64,000 nt of DNA from Mycolicibacterium flavescens (GCA_900637135.1 LR134353.1:3348001-3412000); one strand, 5' to 3'; shown: positions 35,642-44,176, counted from the stretch's first letter. Program-made: numbers and translations. The notes: generated by a model from the sequence alone, not told the origin.

Positions 35642-36883
35642 CTAGCGAACGACGGCGGGCAGCCGTTTGACGCCGTGCACGAAACTGCTGTACAGCAGGT
35701 CGGGTTCGCCGAACTCGATCGTCGTCAACCGAGTCAGCAACTCTCGGAACAGGTTTCGCAACTCGGCTTTGGCCAGCTGGCTTCCCAGGCAGAAATGCGG
35801 GCCTCCGCCGCCGAACCCGAGGTGCGGGTTGGGCGAACGGGAAAGGTCGAATGCGGCGGGGTCGGCGAAGGCGGCCTCGTCGCGGTTGGCCGAGCAGTAG
35901 AACAGCGCGACCTTGTCCCCGGCCTTGACCGGCTGGCCGTTGATCTCGGTGTCCTCGGTGACGAAGCGCGCGAACTGCAGGACCGGCGAGGACCAGCGGA
36001 CGAATTCCTCGATCGCCAAACCGATCCGGCCGTCGAAGTCCGCCATCAACCAGTCGCGCTGGTCCGGGTTGTCGACCAGCGCCATCATCGCGTGCGTCGT
36101 CGCCTGCTTGGTGGTGTCGTTGCCGGCCGAGGCGAGCAGGATCAGGAAGGCCCCGATCTCCTCGTCGGTCAGCCGGTGGCCGTCGACCTCGGCGTTGACG
36201 ATGCTCGTCATCAGGTCGTCGCCGGGGTGGGTGCGCCGGAACTTGGCCAGCTCGACGCCGGTGTTCGACAACAGCGCGATCTGTGCGACCGGGTCGGCGA
36301 CGCGCTCATCCTCGGTGGCGTACTCGTCGTCGCTCATGCCGAACAATTTCTCCGCGGCGTAGGCGACGGCGGGCTGGTCGGCGCTGGCCACGCCGAGCAT
36401 GTCCATGATCGTCAGCATCGGCAGTTGCGCCGAGCATGCCGACACGAACTCGACTTCGCCTGCGCCGACCAGGTTTTCGACGATGGTGACCGCGTTCTTG
36501 TGGATCTGTTCCTCGATCAGCCGCACGTTGCGGGGCGTGAACGCCGAGCTGATCAGCCGGCGGTACACGGTGTGCTGCGGCGGGTCCATGGTCAAGAAGA
36601 ACGAGGCGAACCGCTGAATCTCGGCGGGCATCGGGTTCAGCGCGACGCCCTGAGCCGAGGTGAACAGTTCGGGATGCTGGCTGACGTAGGCGATGTCGGC
36701 GCGCCGCGTCAGCGCCCAGAAGCCGGGCTCCTCGATTCCGAACATGGAAGGCAGCGGAGGATGCCAGGACAGCCCGTCGGCGGCTCGCAGCCGCGCGAAC
36801 GTCTCGTCGCGCACGGCGAAGGGCCGACTCCAGAACTTTTCCGACGTGATGTCGACAGCGCTGTATTCGCGGGCTGATGTCAC
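35642..36883 (-). CDS. cytochrome P450 (CYP125/124-like heme loop)
   Basis: 413 residues from GTG 36883 (MTSAREYSAVDITSEKFW); an upstream TTG at 36907 would lie inside the operator. I-helix LLASAGNDTTKQA, FTPRNVRLIEEQ, and heme loop LGFGGGGPHFCLGSQLAK, which has the one-residue-longer FGGxGxHxCxG form seen in the steroid- and lipid-oxidising CYP125/CYP124 type. Substrate is therefore likely a large hydrophobic molecule. Start is ten bases from the shared operator; the ferredoxin gene follows directly. Confidence 0.92.
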   Translation of the reverse strand: MTSAREYSAVDITSEKFWSRPFAVRDETFARLRAADGLSWHPPLPSMFGIEEPGFWALTRRADIAYVSQHPELFTSAQGVALNPMPAEIQRFASFFLTMDPPQHTVYRRLISSAFTPRNVRLIEEQIHKNAVTIVENLVGAGEVEFVSACSAQLPMLTIMDMLGVASADQPAVAYAAEKLFGMSDDEYATEDERVADPVAQIALLSNTGVELAKFRRTHPGDDLMTSIVNAEVDGHRLTDEEIGAFLILLASAGNDTTKQATTHAMMALVDNPDQRDWLMADFDGRIGLAIEEFVRWSSPVLQFARFVTEDTEINGQPVKAGDKVALFYCSANRDEAAFADPAAFDLSRSPNPHLGFGGGGPHFCLGSQLAKAELRNLFRELLTRLTTIEFGEPDLLYSSFVHGVKRLPAVVR

Positions 36884-36893
36884 CGATTCAGCG

Positions 36894-36919
36894 TGACACT
36901 TCGTCAAAAGTTTGTAAAG
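36894..36919. promoter_or_regulatory. shared operator, copy 4
   Basis: TGACACT (36894–36900), 12 bases, TGTAAAG (36913–36919). Between the P450 (start ten bases to the left) and the TetR gene (ATG two bases, GTG eight bases to the right). An operator this close to both starts implies autoregulation. Confidence 0.8.
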
Positions 36920-36921
36920 CT

Positions 36922-37458
36922 ATGACGGTGCCGGTAGCCGACGCAGACTCTTCGACGCGCGAACGCATCCTCGCCGCGACCGCGGAAGTACTGGGCCGCC
37001 ACGGCATGACCAAGCTCAGCCTCTCCGAGGTCGCACTGCAGGCGCAGGTCTCCCGTCCCACTCTCTACCGTTGGTTCGCCTCCAAGCGTGACCTGCTCGA
37101 CGCGTTCGTGGTGTGGGAACGCCAGTACTACGAACGTGCGGTGGCCGAGGCGACGGCGGGCCTGCCTCCCAGCGAACGGCTCGACGCGGCGCTGCGGGTG
37201 ATCGTCGACTACCAGCAGTCATATCCGGGTCTGCGGATGATCGACATCGAACCCGAGCAGGTGATCAAACGGCTCTCCCGGGTGATTCCGTTGATGCGCC
37301 AGCGCCTGGAACGGCTGGCCACCGGACCCGATCCCGGTCTTGCCGTGGCGACGGCGGTGCGGGTCGCGGTGTCGCACTATCTGGTGCGCAGCGACGACGA
37401 CGCCGACTTCCTCGCGCAGCTACGCCACGCGGTGCGGGTCAAGCACCCGACGTCTTGA
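36922..37458 (+). CDS. TetR-family regulator, paralogue A
   Basis: 178 residues from ATG 36922; GTG 36928 is an attractive alternative because it lies eight bases after the operator, the same distance as at other copies. The N-terminal HTH includes TKLSLSEVALQAQVSRPTLYRWFASKRDLLDAF, where VSRPTLYRWFASK is the recognition helix. It is nearly identical in this region to the second TetR at 39.8 kb. The ligand domain is helical with VVDYQQSYPGLR-like and VSHYLVRSDDDADFLAQLRHA stretches. It sits on the shared operator and is the prime candidate regulator. Confidence 0.88.
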   Translation: MTVPVADADSSTRERILAATAEVLGRHGMTKLSLSEVALQAQVSRPTLYRWFASKRDLLDAFVVWERQYYERAVAEATAGLPPSERLDAALRVIVDYQQSYPGLRMIDIEPEQVIKRLSRVIPLMRQRLERLATGPDPGLAVATAVRVAVSHYLVRSDDDADFLAQLRHAVRVKHPTS

Positions 37459-38605
37459 GCTCAGCGACGATCTCGTCGGTGTGCTGGCCCAAGCGCGGTG
37501 CGGCCCAACGGGGCTCCCACGGCGTGCCCGAGAAGTCGGCCGGCGAGGCGACCATCGGCGCTGCGCCTTCGCCGTCGGGCACGTAGACGATGCCGCCGGC
37601 GGCGTGAAACTGCTCGTCGGCCACGATGTCCTCCAGCGAGTTGATCGGCGACCAGAAGAAGTCCGGTTCGGCGGCGAAGACCTCCCCCCATTCGGCGAGG
37701 GTTTTCGAGGCGAAGATCTCGTCGAGTTCGGCGACGAGTTCGACCGCGTTGACGGCGCGCGCCCGCGGGGTGTCGAACCGGGGATCGGTCAGCCACTGTG
37801 GGCGCCCGACCGCGCGACACAACGGCGGCCAGTGCCTGCCGGCCTCCAGTCCGACGATCCAAAAGCGGCGCCCGTCACCGGCCGCGTAGTTGTTCATGCA
37901 GGGGTTGCCCATCGTCTCCCGCTGCCCGATCGCGATCGAATTCCCGGTCAGCAGAAAGGTATTGAGGTCGAAGCTCACCGTGTAGGCCCCCTGGCGGTAC
38001 AGCGAGGTGCTGACCAACTGCCCCTTCCCGGTGCGGCCCCGCGCCACCAACGCGGCGCAGACCCCGGCGGCCAGCGTCATCCCCGCCGCGTGGTCGCCCA
38101 TGCCGCCGCGTTGGAACGGCGGGGTCTGGCCGGGACGGGTCAGCAGGTGCGCCAGGCCCGCTCGCGCCCAGAACGCGGCGACGTCGTAGGCCGCCCGGTC
38201 CGCGTCCGGCCCGTTCTCGCCGTAGCCGGCGATCAACCCGTAGACAAGTTGCGGATTGTGCGCGGCGAGAGCCGCGAAGTCCAGTCCCATGCGCGCGAGC
38301 GCGCCGGGCCGGACATTGGTCACGAAAACGTCTGCGCCCTCGATCAATTCGCGGGCCGTAGCGCGGCCGTCGGCGGTCGTCATGTCGAGCACGATGCTGC
38401 GCTTACCGCGGTTGTCCATCTCGAACGGCGGGCTCACGTCGCCGTCGACACCGAGCATCTTGCCGAACAACCGCGCCGGATCGCCGGTCGGCGGTTCGAT
38501 CTTGACGACGTCGGCGCCCCAATCGGCGAGTATCCCGGCAGCCGCCGGCCCGGCGACCCACACGCCGAGTTCGACCACCCGTACTCCCTCGAGCGGACCC
38601 GCCAT
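37439..38605 (-). CDS. CaiB/BaiF (family III) CoA transferase
   Basis: 388 residues from ATG 38605; a GTG at 38611 would add two. N-terminal VRVVELGVWVAGPAAAGILADWGADVVKIEPP, DNRGKRSIVLDM, and the catalytic aspartate in GGMGDHAAGM (about residue 168). It moves CoA between carboxylic acids, so it can activate an acid formed by ring cleavage. The shared operator (38615–38640) lies nine bases upstream, with the APH-like gene on the other side. Its end overlaps the TetR gene by 20 bases, convergently. Confidence 0.9.
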   Translation of the reverse strand: MAGPLEGVRVVELGVWVAGPAAAGILADWGADVVKIEPPTGDPARLFGKMLGVDGDVSPPFEMDNRGKRSIVLDMTTADGRATARELIEGADVFVTNVRPGALARMGLDFAALAAHNPQLVYGLIAGYGENGPDADRAAYDVAAFWARAGLAHLLTRPGQTPPFQRGGMGDHAAGMTLAAGVCAALVARGRTGKGQLVSTSLYRQGAYTVSFDLNTFLLTGNSIAIGQRETMGNPCMNNYAAGDGRRFWIVGLEAGRHWPPLCRAVGRPQWLTDPRFDTPRARAVNAVELVAELDEIFASKTLAEWGEVFAAEPDFFWSPINSLEDIVADEQFHAAGGIVYVPDGEGAAPMVASPADFSGTPWEPRWAAPRLGQHTDEIVAELKTSGA

Positions 38606-38614
38606 CGACACCTT

Positions 38615-38640
38615 CTTTACATGTATTCCCGAATTTGTAA
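38615..38640. promoter_or_regulatory. shared operator, copy 5 (most symmetrical)
   Basis: On the plus strand CTTTACA (38615–38621), 12 bases, TTTGTAA (38634–38640). The arms TTTACA (38616–38621) and TGTAAA (38636–38641) are perfectly inverted with 14 bases between. This copy shows that the motif is a dyad, hence an operator. Between the CoA transferase and the APH-like gene. Confidence 0.75.
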
Positions 38641-38646
38641 ACTAGC

Positions 38647-39753
38647 GTGGTGAAGCACGCTGCGCCGGTGCTCGGCCTGGCCGCACATGTGGGCCGCGGG
38701 ATACAACGTATCGCCACCGACGCCGCGTTCGGCCGTCTCCGCCCACTTCCGCGGTCCGTGTCCGAACTGGACGCGCCCGCCATGTCGCGGATCATCGGCC
38801 GCCCTGTGGCCGCGGTGTCGGTGCTGGGCGGCGACGCCGGCACCTCGTCGCGCGCACGCCTCGCCCTGAGCGGCGACGACGTCCCGCCGACTGTGTTCGT
38901 CAAGCTGGCGGCCGAGACCGTCGCCACCCGCCTGATGGGCGAGATGGGGCGGCTGGGCGCGACCGAAACCCGCTTCTACCGCGAACTGTCCCCGCGGCTC
39001 ACCGGCGTCCCGACGTGTCACGGCTCGGCGTTCGACTCGGTGACGGGTCGCTACCTTCTCGTGCTGGAGGATCTGTCGGCCGACGAATGCGAGTTTCCCG
39101 ACACCTTGCATCCGATCAGCGCCGACCGGACCGGCAAGATCGTAGAGCTGCTCGCCAGGCTGCACGCGACCTTCTGGAACCGGGTGCCCGACTGGCTCTA
39201 CACCGCATCGGGCGATACCGCGTCCTTGCTCACCGGACCGCTGCTGAAGATGTCGGCGCGCCGCATTGCCGAGCGCACCGATATCGCGGTCGGCGCCGGC
39301 CGCTTCATCGACGAGAACTACCGTGCCGTGGCCCGGCTCATCGACGAGCCGCCCCACACCGTGATGCACGGCGACGCGCATCCGGGCAACGTGTACTTCC
39401 GCAACGGCGAGGCCGGGCTACTGGACTGGCAAGCCGTCCGGCGAGGGCATCCCAACCGTGAGCTGGCGTACACGCTGGTCACCAGCATGACGCCCGCCGA
39501 TCGCCAGGCGCATCAACGCGACCTGCTCGACGTCTACCGCCAAGCGCTCACCGCATGCGGCGGACCGGAGTTGGACCGCGACGAGCTGTGGGAGCGGTAC
39601 CGCCAGGGCGCCCTGTATGCCTACGTCGCCGCGCTGATCACCGCCGGGATGGGAGGCATGCAGGCCGAGGGCATCGCCCTGGAGGGCCTGCGCCGCGGCA
39701 TCGCGGCGCTAGAAGATCTCGACACTGTCGCCGTACTCCAGAAGTCGATGTGA
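38647..39753 (+). CDS. aminoglycoside-phosphotransferase-fold kinase
   Basis: 368 residues from GTG 38647 (a second GTG follows directly). Kinase-like fold: PPTVFVKLAAET (ATP lysine), LVLEDLSADE, the catalytic VMHGDAHPGNVYF and the metal site GLLDWQAV. Proteins of this branch in actinobacterial catabolic clusters are usually not resistance enzymes; they are thought to phosphorylate small hydroxylated molecules or CoA-pathway intermediates, as steroid/ecdysteroid kinase-like proteins do. The substrate is unknown. Under the most symmetrical operator copy, divergent from the CoA transferase. Confidence 0.82.
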   Translation: MVKHAAPVLGLAAHVGRGIQRIATDAAFGRLRPLPRSVSELDAPAMSRIIGRPVAAVSVLGGDAGTSSRARLALSGDDVPPTVFVKLAAETVATRLMGEMGRLGATETRFYRELSPRLTGVPTCHGSAFDSVTGRYLLVLEDLSADECEFPDTLHPISADRTGKIVELLARLHATFWNRVPDWLYTASGDTASLLTGPLLKMSARRIAERTDIAVGAGRFIDENYRAVARLIDEPPHTVMHGDAHPGNVYFRNGEAGLLDWQAVRRGHPNRELAYTLVTSMTPADRQAHQRDLLDVYRQALTACGGPELDRDELWERYRQGALYAYVAALITAGMGGMQAEGIALEGLRRGIAALEDLDTVAVLQKSM

Positions 39754-39774
39754 AGAACGATCTAGGCTTGCCCC

Positions 39775-40320
39775 GTGAACGAAGCGCTGCGCGACGCACT
39801 CGGACCCGAGGACATCTCGACGCGGCACCGGATTCTCGTCGCGACCTCGGAGGTCCTGGCCCGAAGCGGTCAGACCAAGCTCAGCCTCTCGGAGGTCGCG
39901 CTGCAGGCCGGCGTGTCCCGCCCGACGCTCTACCGCTGGTTCGCCTCCAAAGGTGAACTGCTCGACGCGTTCGGCATCTTCGAGCGCGACCTGTTCGACA
40001 ACGGCATCAGCAAGGCGACGGCCGGCCTGCGGGGCACCGAGAAGCTCGACGCCGCGCTCCAGTTCATCGTCGAATACCAGCACTCGTACTCCGGTGTTCG
40101 CGTGGTCGACATCGAACCCGAGGTCGTCATCCCGCAGCTCACGAAGATCATCCCGGTCATGCGGGCGCGGCTGCAGAAACTGCTGAGCGGCCCGAACGCA
40201 GCGGTCAAGGCGGCCACCGCAATTCGCGTGGCCATCTCGCACTACATCGTCCGCAGTGACGACGACGACCAGTTCCTGGCACAACTGCGGCACGCCACCG
40301 GGATCAAGCCACAGGGTTAG
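39775..40320 (+). CDS. TetR-family regulator, paralogue B
   Basis: 181 residues from GTG 39775. The HTH region TKLSLSEVALQAGVSRPTLYRWFASKGELLDAF matches paralogue A at 36.9 kb at nearly every position, and the recognition helix VSRPTLYRWFASK is identical. The ligand domains are also alike (QYSGVRVVDIEPEVVIPQL region; HYIVRSDDDDQFLAQLRHA). It follows the kinase by 21 bases and probably shares its transcript. The shared operator copy before the aldehyde dehydrogenase lies just behind it. Confidence 0.9.
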   Translation: MNEALRDALGPEDISTRHRILVATSEVLARSGQTKLSLSEVALQAGVSRPTLYRWFASKGELLDAFGIFERDLFDNGISKATAGLRGTEKLDAALQFIVEYQHSYSGVRVVDIEPEVVIPQLTKIIPVMRARLQKLLSGPNAAVKAATAIRVAISHYIVRSDDDDQFLAQLRHATGIKPQG

Positions 40321-40342
40321 CCGTCCGGCTCTCGCGAAAAGC

Positions 40343-40368
40343 TGACACTCGCGCAAAAATTTGTAAAG
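40343..40368 (+). promoter_or_regulatory. shared operator, copy 6
   Basis: TGACACT (40343–40349), 12 bases, TGTAAAG (40362–40368). Between the second TetR and the aldehyde dehydrogenase, eight bases before its ATG. This copy controls only a rightward gene. Confidence 0.75.
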
Positions 40369-40376
40369 CTGTCCGC

Positions 40377-41873
40377 ATGACCCAGGTTGAGACTGACACC
40401 GGCGTGCTGGCCGGCGACGAGCGGATGTTGATCGACGGCGAAATGCTGACCACGGCCAGTGGCGCGACGTTCGATGTCATCCACCCCGCCAGTGAACAGG
40501 TCGCAGGCCGGGCGACCGACGGCACCGTCGAGGACATGGCCCGCGCGGTCGGCGCGGCGCGCCGCGCCTTCGACGAAACAGACTGGTCGCGTGATCTGGA
40601 CTTCCGCTACCACTGCCTGACGCAGCTGCACGAGGCCTTCGAACGCAACAAGGAACGGCTGCGCCGGATCCTGATCACCGAGGTCGGCTGCCCGGTGTCG
40701 GTGAGCGGCAGCCAGATCGAGAGCCCGATCGACGAAGTCAAGCACTGGGCCGAGCACGGGAAGAACTTCGACTACCTGGTCGACAACGGTGTGCACGAGA
40801 CACCGTTGGGGCCGGCCCGCCGCAAGATCCACTACGAGCCGGTCGGTGTAGTCGGCGCGATCACCCCGTGGAACGTGCCGTTCTACCTCAACGTCGCCGA
40901 GACCGTGCCCGCGCTGATGGCCGGTAACACCGTCGTCCTCAAACCCGCGCAGCTGACGCCGTGGTCGGGCAGCGAGTACGGCCGCATCGTCGCTGAGGAG
41001 ACCGACATCCCGGCCGGCGTGTTCAACGTGGTGGTGTCCAACGCCAACGAGGTCGGCGCCGCGCTGTCGGCCGATCCGAGGGTCGACATGATCACGTTCA
41101 CCGGATCGACGGCCACCGGGCGGGCCATCCTGGCCGCAGGCGCGCCGACGGTGAAGAAGACGCTGCTCGAGTTGGGCGGCAAGTCGGCCCACATCGTGCT
41201 CGACGATGCCGACTTCAACTCGGCGTTGTCGATGGCGGCGATGATGGCGTGCGTGATGAGCGGGCAGTCCTGCATCCTGCCGAGCCGGATCCTGTTGCCG
41301 CGCAGTCGCTACGACGAGGGCATCGAGATCCTCAAGACGATGATGGAGGGCTTCCCGGTCGGCGACCCGTGGACACCGGGCAACATGCAGGGCCCGCAGA
41401 TCAGCGAGACCCAGCGCCAGAAGGTGCTTGGCCTGATCAAGAGCGGTATCGACTCCGGTGCGCGGCTGGTCACCGGCGGCGGAATCCCGGAGAACCTGCC
41501 GACCGGCTACTACACCCAGCCGACGCTGTTGGCCGATGTCGACCCGAATTCCGAAGTGGCTCAGGAAGAGATCTTCGGCCCTGTGCTGACGGTCACCCCG
41601 TACGACACCGACGACGAGGCGGTCGCGATCGCCAACAACACGATCTACGGGCTCTCCGGTGAGGTGTCCGGCGCCGACCTCGATCGCGCGTTCGCGGTGG
41701 CCTGCCGCATGCGCACCGGCAACGTGACGATCAACAGCAAGAGCCACTTCGGCATCAACAGCCCGTTCGGCGGCACCAAACAGTCCGGGCTGGGTTACCG
41801 CAACGGCGAAGAGGGCTACAAGGAATACCTGGAAGCCAAGACCATCGGCATGCCCGACACGGTCGAACCGTGA
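40377..41873 (+). CDS. aldehyde dehydrogenase
   Basis: 498 residues from ATG 40377; no Shine-Dalgarno site is visible and the operator ends eight bases before, so the message may be leaderless. Family features in order: GAITPWNVPFYLNVAETVPALMAGNTVVLKPA, FTGSTATGRAI, the catalytic Glu in LELGGKSAHIVLDDAD, and the nucleophile in SGQSCILPSRIL. NAD(P)-dependent. In this regulon it may oxidise the aldehyde released by the aldolase. It ends overlapping the SnoaL-like gene. Confidence 0.93.
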   Translation: MTQVETDTGVLAGDERMLIDGEMLTTASGATFDVIHPASEQVAGRATDGTVEDMARAVGAARRAFDETDWSRDLDFRYHCLTQLHEAFERNKERLRRILITEVGCPVSVSGSQIESPIDEVKHWAEHGKNFDYLVDNGVHETPLGPARRKIHYEPVGVVGAITPWNVPFYLNVAETVPALMAGNTVVLKPAQLTPWSGSEYGRIVAEETDIPAGVFNVVVSNANEVGAALSADPRVDMITFTGSTATGRAILAAGAPTVKKTLLELGGKSAHIVLDDADFNSALSMAAMMACVMSGQSCILPSRILLPRSRYDEGIEILKTMMEGFPVGDPWTPGNMQGPQISETQRQKVLGLIKSGIDSGARLVTGGGIPENLPTGYYTQPTLLADVDPNSEVAQEEIFGPVLTVTPYDTDDEAVAIANNTIYGLSGEVSGADLDRAFAVACRMRTGNVTINSKSHFGINSPFGGTKQSGLGYRNGEEGYKEYLEAKTIGMPDTVEP

Positions 41874-42319
41874 ATCAGGCAACGATGGACGATCGGCGGA
41901 TCCGCGACGAACTCGACATCGCCGCACTGCTGCACCGCTACGCCCGCGCAGTCGACACCAAGGACTGGGAACTGTACCGCTCGGTGTTCACCGACGACGC
42001 CCACATCGACTACTCGTCGGCGGGGGCCGTGGTCGGAAGCCGCGACGAGGTGGTGGACTGGTTCGCGGCGAACTTCGGGGTGATCGCGTGGAGTTTGCAC
42101 CACATCACCAACATCGAGGCCGACATCGGCACCGGGCCCGAGGGTGACACCGCACGGGTCAGGGCGATGTTCTACAACCCGATGCAGTTGCCCGGCATGA
42201 CCGAGCCCAGCTTCTGCGGCGGGTACTACCACCACGAACTCGTGCGCACCCCCGACGGTTGGCGCAGCCGTCGGCTGGTCGAGGAGAACGTCTGGTTCAC
42301 CAATCCCCCCGCTCAGTAA
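41870..42319 (+). CDS. SnoaL-like (NTF2-fold) protein
   Basis: 149 residues from GTG 41870, overlapping the aldehyde dehydrogenase stop as GTGA. Typical SnoaL_4 pattern: RIRDELDIAALLHRYARAVDTKDWELYRSVFTDDAHIDYSSAGAVVG and a C-terminal GGYYHHELVRTPDGWRSRRLVEENVWF. Such proteins include dehydratases and isomerases of ring compounds as well as ring-hydroxylating subunits; none is indicated. As the second gene under operator copy 6 it belongs to the same regulon. Confidence 0.85.
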   Translation: MNQATMDDRRIRDELDIAALLHRYARAVDTKDWELYRSVFTDDAHIDYSSAGAVVGSRDEVVDWFAANFGVIAWSLHHITNIEADIGTGPEGDTARVRAMFYNPMQLPGMTEPSFCGGYYHHELVRTPDGWRSRRLVEENVWFTNPPAQ

Positions 42320-42324
42320 CGCCC

Positions 42325-42377
42325 AGACCGACGTTTTGGCGGAAAAGTCCGAGCGAAACCCGCCATTACGTCGGTCT
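42325..42377. terminator. long bidirectional hairpin between SnoaL-like gene and rlmN
   Basis: Arms 42325–42342 and 42360–42377 are inverted over 18 bases with two mismatches (AGACCGACGT…GGCGG against CCGCC…ACGTCGGTCT). It closes the accessory region against the convergent rlmN gene. Confidence 0.8.
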
Positions 42378-42390
42378 CGACGGGAAGAAC

Positions 42391-43515
42391 TCAGCTCTGG
42401 GCCGCCAACTGCCCACAGGCGGCGGCGATTTCGCGCCCTCGCGTGTCGCGCACAGTGCAGGACACGCCGCGCTCGCGGACCCGCCGGACGAATTCGCGTT
42501 CGGCCGGTTTGGGGCTGGCATCCCACTCGCTGCCCGGCGTCGGGTTCAGCGGGATGACGTTGACATGCGCGAGCGGGCCGAGCACGCCGTGCAGCCGCTT
42601 GCCCAAAAGGTCTGCCCGCCAAGGCTGGTCGTTCACATCGCGGATCAACGCGTACTCGATTGACACGCGGCGGCCGGTCACGTCGGCGTAGTAGCGCGCA
42701 GCGTCGAGCGCCTCGGACACCTTCCACCGGTTGTTCACCGGCACGAGGGTGTCGCGCAGTTCGTCGTCCGGGGCGTGCAGCGACAACGCCAGCGTGACTC
42801 CGAGCCGTTCGTCGGCGAGCTTGCGGATGGCGGGCGCTAAGCCGACCGTCGACACCGTGACCGACCGGGCCGAGATCCCGAAACCGTTGGGGGCCGGGTC
42901 GACGATCCGTCGCACCGCGGCCAGCACCCGGTTGTAGTTGGCAAGTGGCTCCCCCATGCCCATGAACACGATGTTGGACAGCCGCCCGCCTCGCGCCACA
43001 GGTGTGATTCCGTCGCCGTCGCGGTCACGCAGTTCCACCGCGGCCGCCCGTACCTGTTCGAGGATCTCCGCCGTCGACAGGTTGCGCTTGAGCCCGCCCT
43101 GGCCCGTCGCGCAGAACGGGCAGGCCATCCCACATCCGGCCTGCGACGAGATGCAGACCGTGTTGCGTTGCGGGTAGCGCATCAGCACCGACTCGAACGT
43201 GGTGCCGTCGACCGCGCGCCACAGCATCTTGCGCGTCTCACCCGCATCGGTCTCGATCTCGCGCACCGCATCGAGAAGCGTGGGGAACAGCGCGCCCGCC
43301 ACCTGGTCGCGCACACCCGCGGGCAGGTCGGTCATCTGGTGGGGGTCGGCGATCAGCCTGCCGTAGTACTGGTTGGCCAGCTGTTTGGCACGAAACGCCG
43401 GCAGCCCGAGTTCAGCGACGGCCGCGGCACGACCCGCGTCGTCGAGGTCGGCGAAATGCCGCGGCGGCATGGCGCGGCGCGGCGGGTCGAAGACGAGAGG
43501 TAGCGAAGTGGGCAT
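42391..43515 (-). CDS. rlmN: 23S rRNA / tRNA adenine-C2 methyltransferase RlmN
   Basis: 374 residues from ATG 43515; the open frame to 43578 lies in the promoter region. Radical-SAM motif C128-x3-C132-x2-C135, and the second conserved cysteine in [10 protein letters not shown] near the end, which carries the methyl group. It modifies A2503 of 23S rRNA and A37 of some tRNAs. In M. tuberculosis the homologue is next to cdsA; here thirteen accessory genes lie between them. Confidence 0.96.
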   Translation of the reverse strand: MPTSLPLVFDPPRRAMPPRHFADLDDAGRAAAVAELGLPAFRAKQLANQYYGRLIADPHQMTDLPAGVRDQVAGALFPTLLDAVREIETDAGETRKMLWRAVDGTTFESVLMRYPQRNTVCISSQAGCGMACPFCATGQGGLKRNLSTAEILEQVRAAAVELRDRDGDGITPVARGGRLSNIVFMGMGEPLANYNRVLAAVRRIVDPAPNGFGISARSVTVSTVGLAPAIRKLADERLGVTLALSLHAPDDELRDTLVPVNNRWKVSEALDAARYYADVTGRRVSIEYALIRDVNDQPWRADLLGKRLHGVLGPLAHVNVIPLNPTPGSEWDASPKPAEREFVRRVRERGVSCTVRDTRGREIAAACGQLAAQS

Positions 43516-43615
43516 GAGCTGCGACCAGTATCCCACTTCTGACGTCGGATAAATCCAAGCGCCGCGCGCGGTCGTCACATCCGCGCCGAGGCCCGGCCGG
43601 CCGAGCGGGCAAGCC

Positions 43616-44089
43616 TCAGATCAGGGCGTGCCGGTGCTCCTCCCGTGGTTCACCGGCGACGGTGGCGAAGGCGTCCAACGCCACTACCAGCGTTTCACGT
43701 TGGGCCGCGGGCATCTCCCGCAGGATCCGACGGATCGCGATGCGGCGGTGATGGATGACGCGATCGATCAGCACCTGCCCGTCGGAGGTGAGCGTCAACG
43801 CGATGTTGCGCCGGTCGGCGGGATCGTCCCTGCGGTCGACCATTCCGATCTTGAGCAGCCGATCACAGATTCGGCTGGCGTTTGACGCGCTGACCTGCAG
43901 ACCCGCCGCCACCGCGGCGAGATTGACGGCGCCGCGGGTCGCGATCATCATCATCACCCGCAGCTGAGGCACGGTCACCACGTCGTCGACGGTCGAGATC
44001 GACGCTGCGGTGATAGCGACCAGAGCCCGTGACGCCCTCATCACCGACTCCACCTGCTCGTTGGTCACACCAGCGCCGCGACCGGCCAT
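43616..44089 (-). CDS. MarR-family regulator
   Basis: 157 residues from ATG 44089; a GTG at 44095 is possible. Winged-helix region [65 protein letters not shown], with [11 protein letters not shown] as the recognition helix and DPADRRN as the wing. Divergent from the glucose dehydrogenase gene; the AT-rich gap contains CAAAC-N14-GTTTG, which could be its operator. It probably governs the plus-strand island that follows. Confidence 0.88.
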   Translation of the reverse strand: MAGRGAGVTNEQVESVMRASRALVAITAASISTVDDVVTVPQLRVMMMIATRGAVNLAAVAAGLQVSASNASRICDRLLKIGMVDRRDDPADRRNIALTLTSDGQVLIDRVIHHRRIAIRRILREMPAAQRETLVVALDAFATVAGEPREEHRHALI

Positions 44090-44121
44090 GTCCACCTCAT
44101 TCCAGGTTCAAGAATATTTAT

Positions 44122-44151
44122 CAAACCGCAATTATTCGCTGTTTGCAATTA
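44122..44151. promoter_or_regulatory. possible MarR operator and promoter region
   Basis: Inverted repeat CAAAC (44122–44126)/GTTTG (44141–44145), 14 bases apart, and a direct repeat GCAATTA (44128–44134 and 44145–44151), 17 bases apart. The surrounding 50 bases are strikingly AT-rich for this genome. They lie between the divergent MarR and glucose dehydrogenase starts. Confidence 0.45.
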
Positions 44152-44176
44152 CTGCTCAACGGCAAGTCTCAACCGT

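Noticed and set aside
38647..39753. Aminoglycoside resistance gene
   Set aside because: It has the APH catalytic loop, but its setting in a catabolic regulon and its sequence outside the loop give no support for antibiotic resistance.
20038..40368. Reading the repeated motif as a plain SigA or ECF promoter
   Set aside because: The -35-like TGACA to -10-like spacing is too short or lacks TAnnnT in most copies, and the motif has dyad symmetry (perfect at 38616–38641) and a divergent placement. An operator overlapping promoters fits better, though not proven.
20038..40368. KstR/KstR2 operators as explanation for the lipid-degradation-like genes
   Set aside because: No site resembling the KstR palindrome (AAC-xx-GTT core) or the KstR2 site was seen at these promoters.
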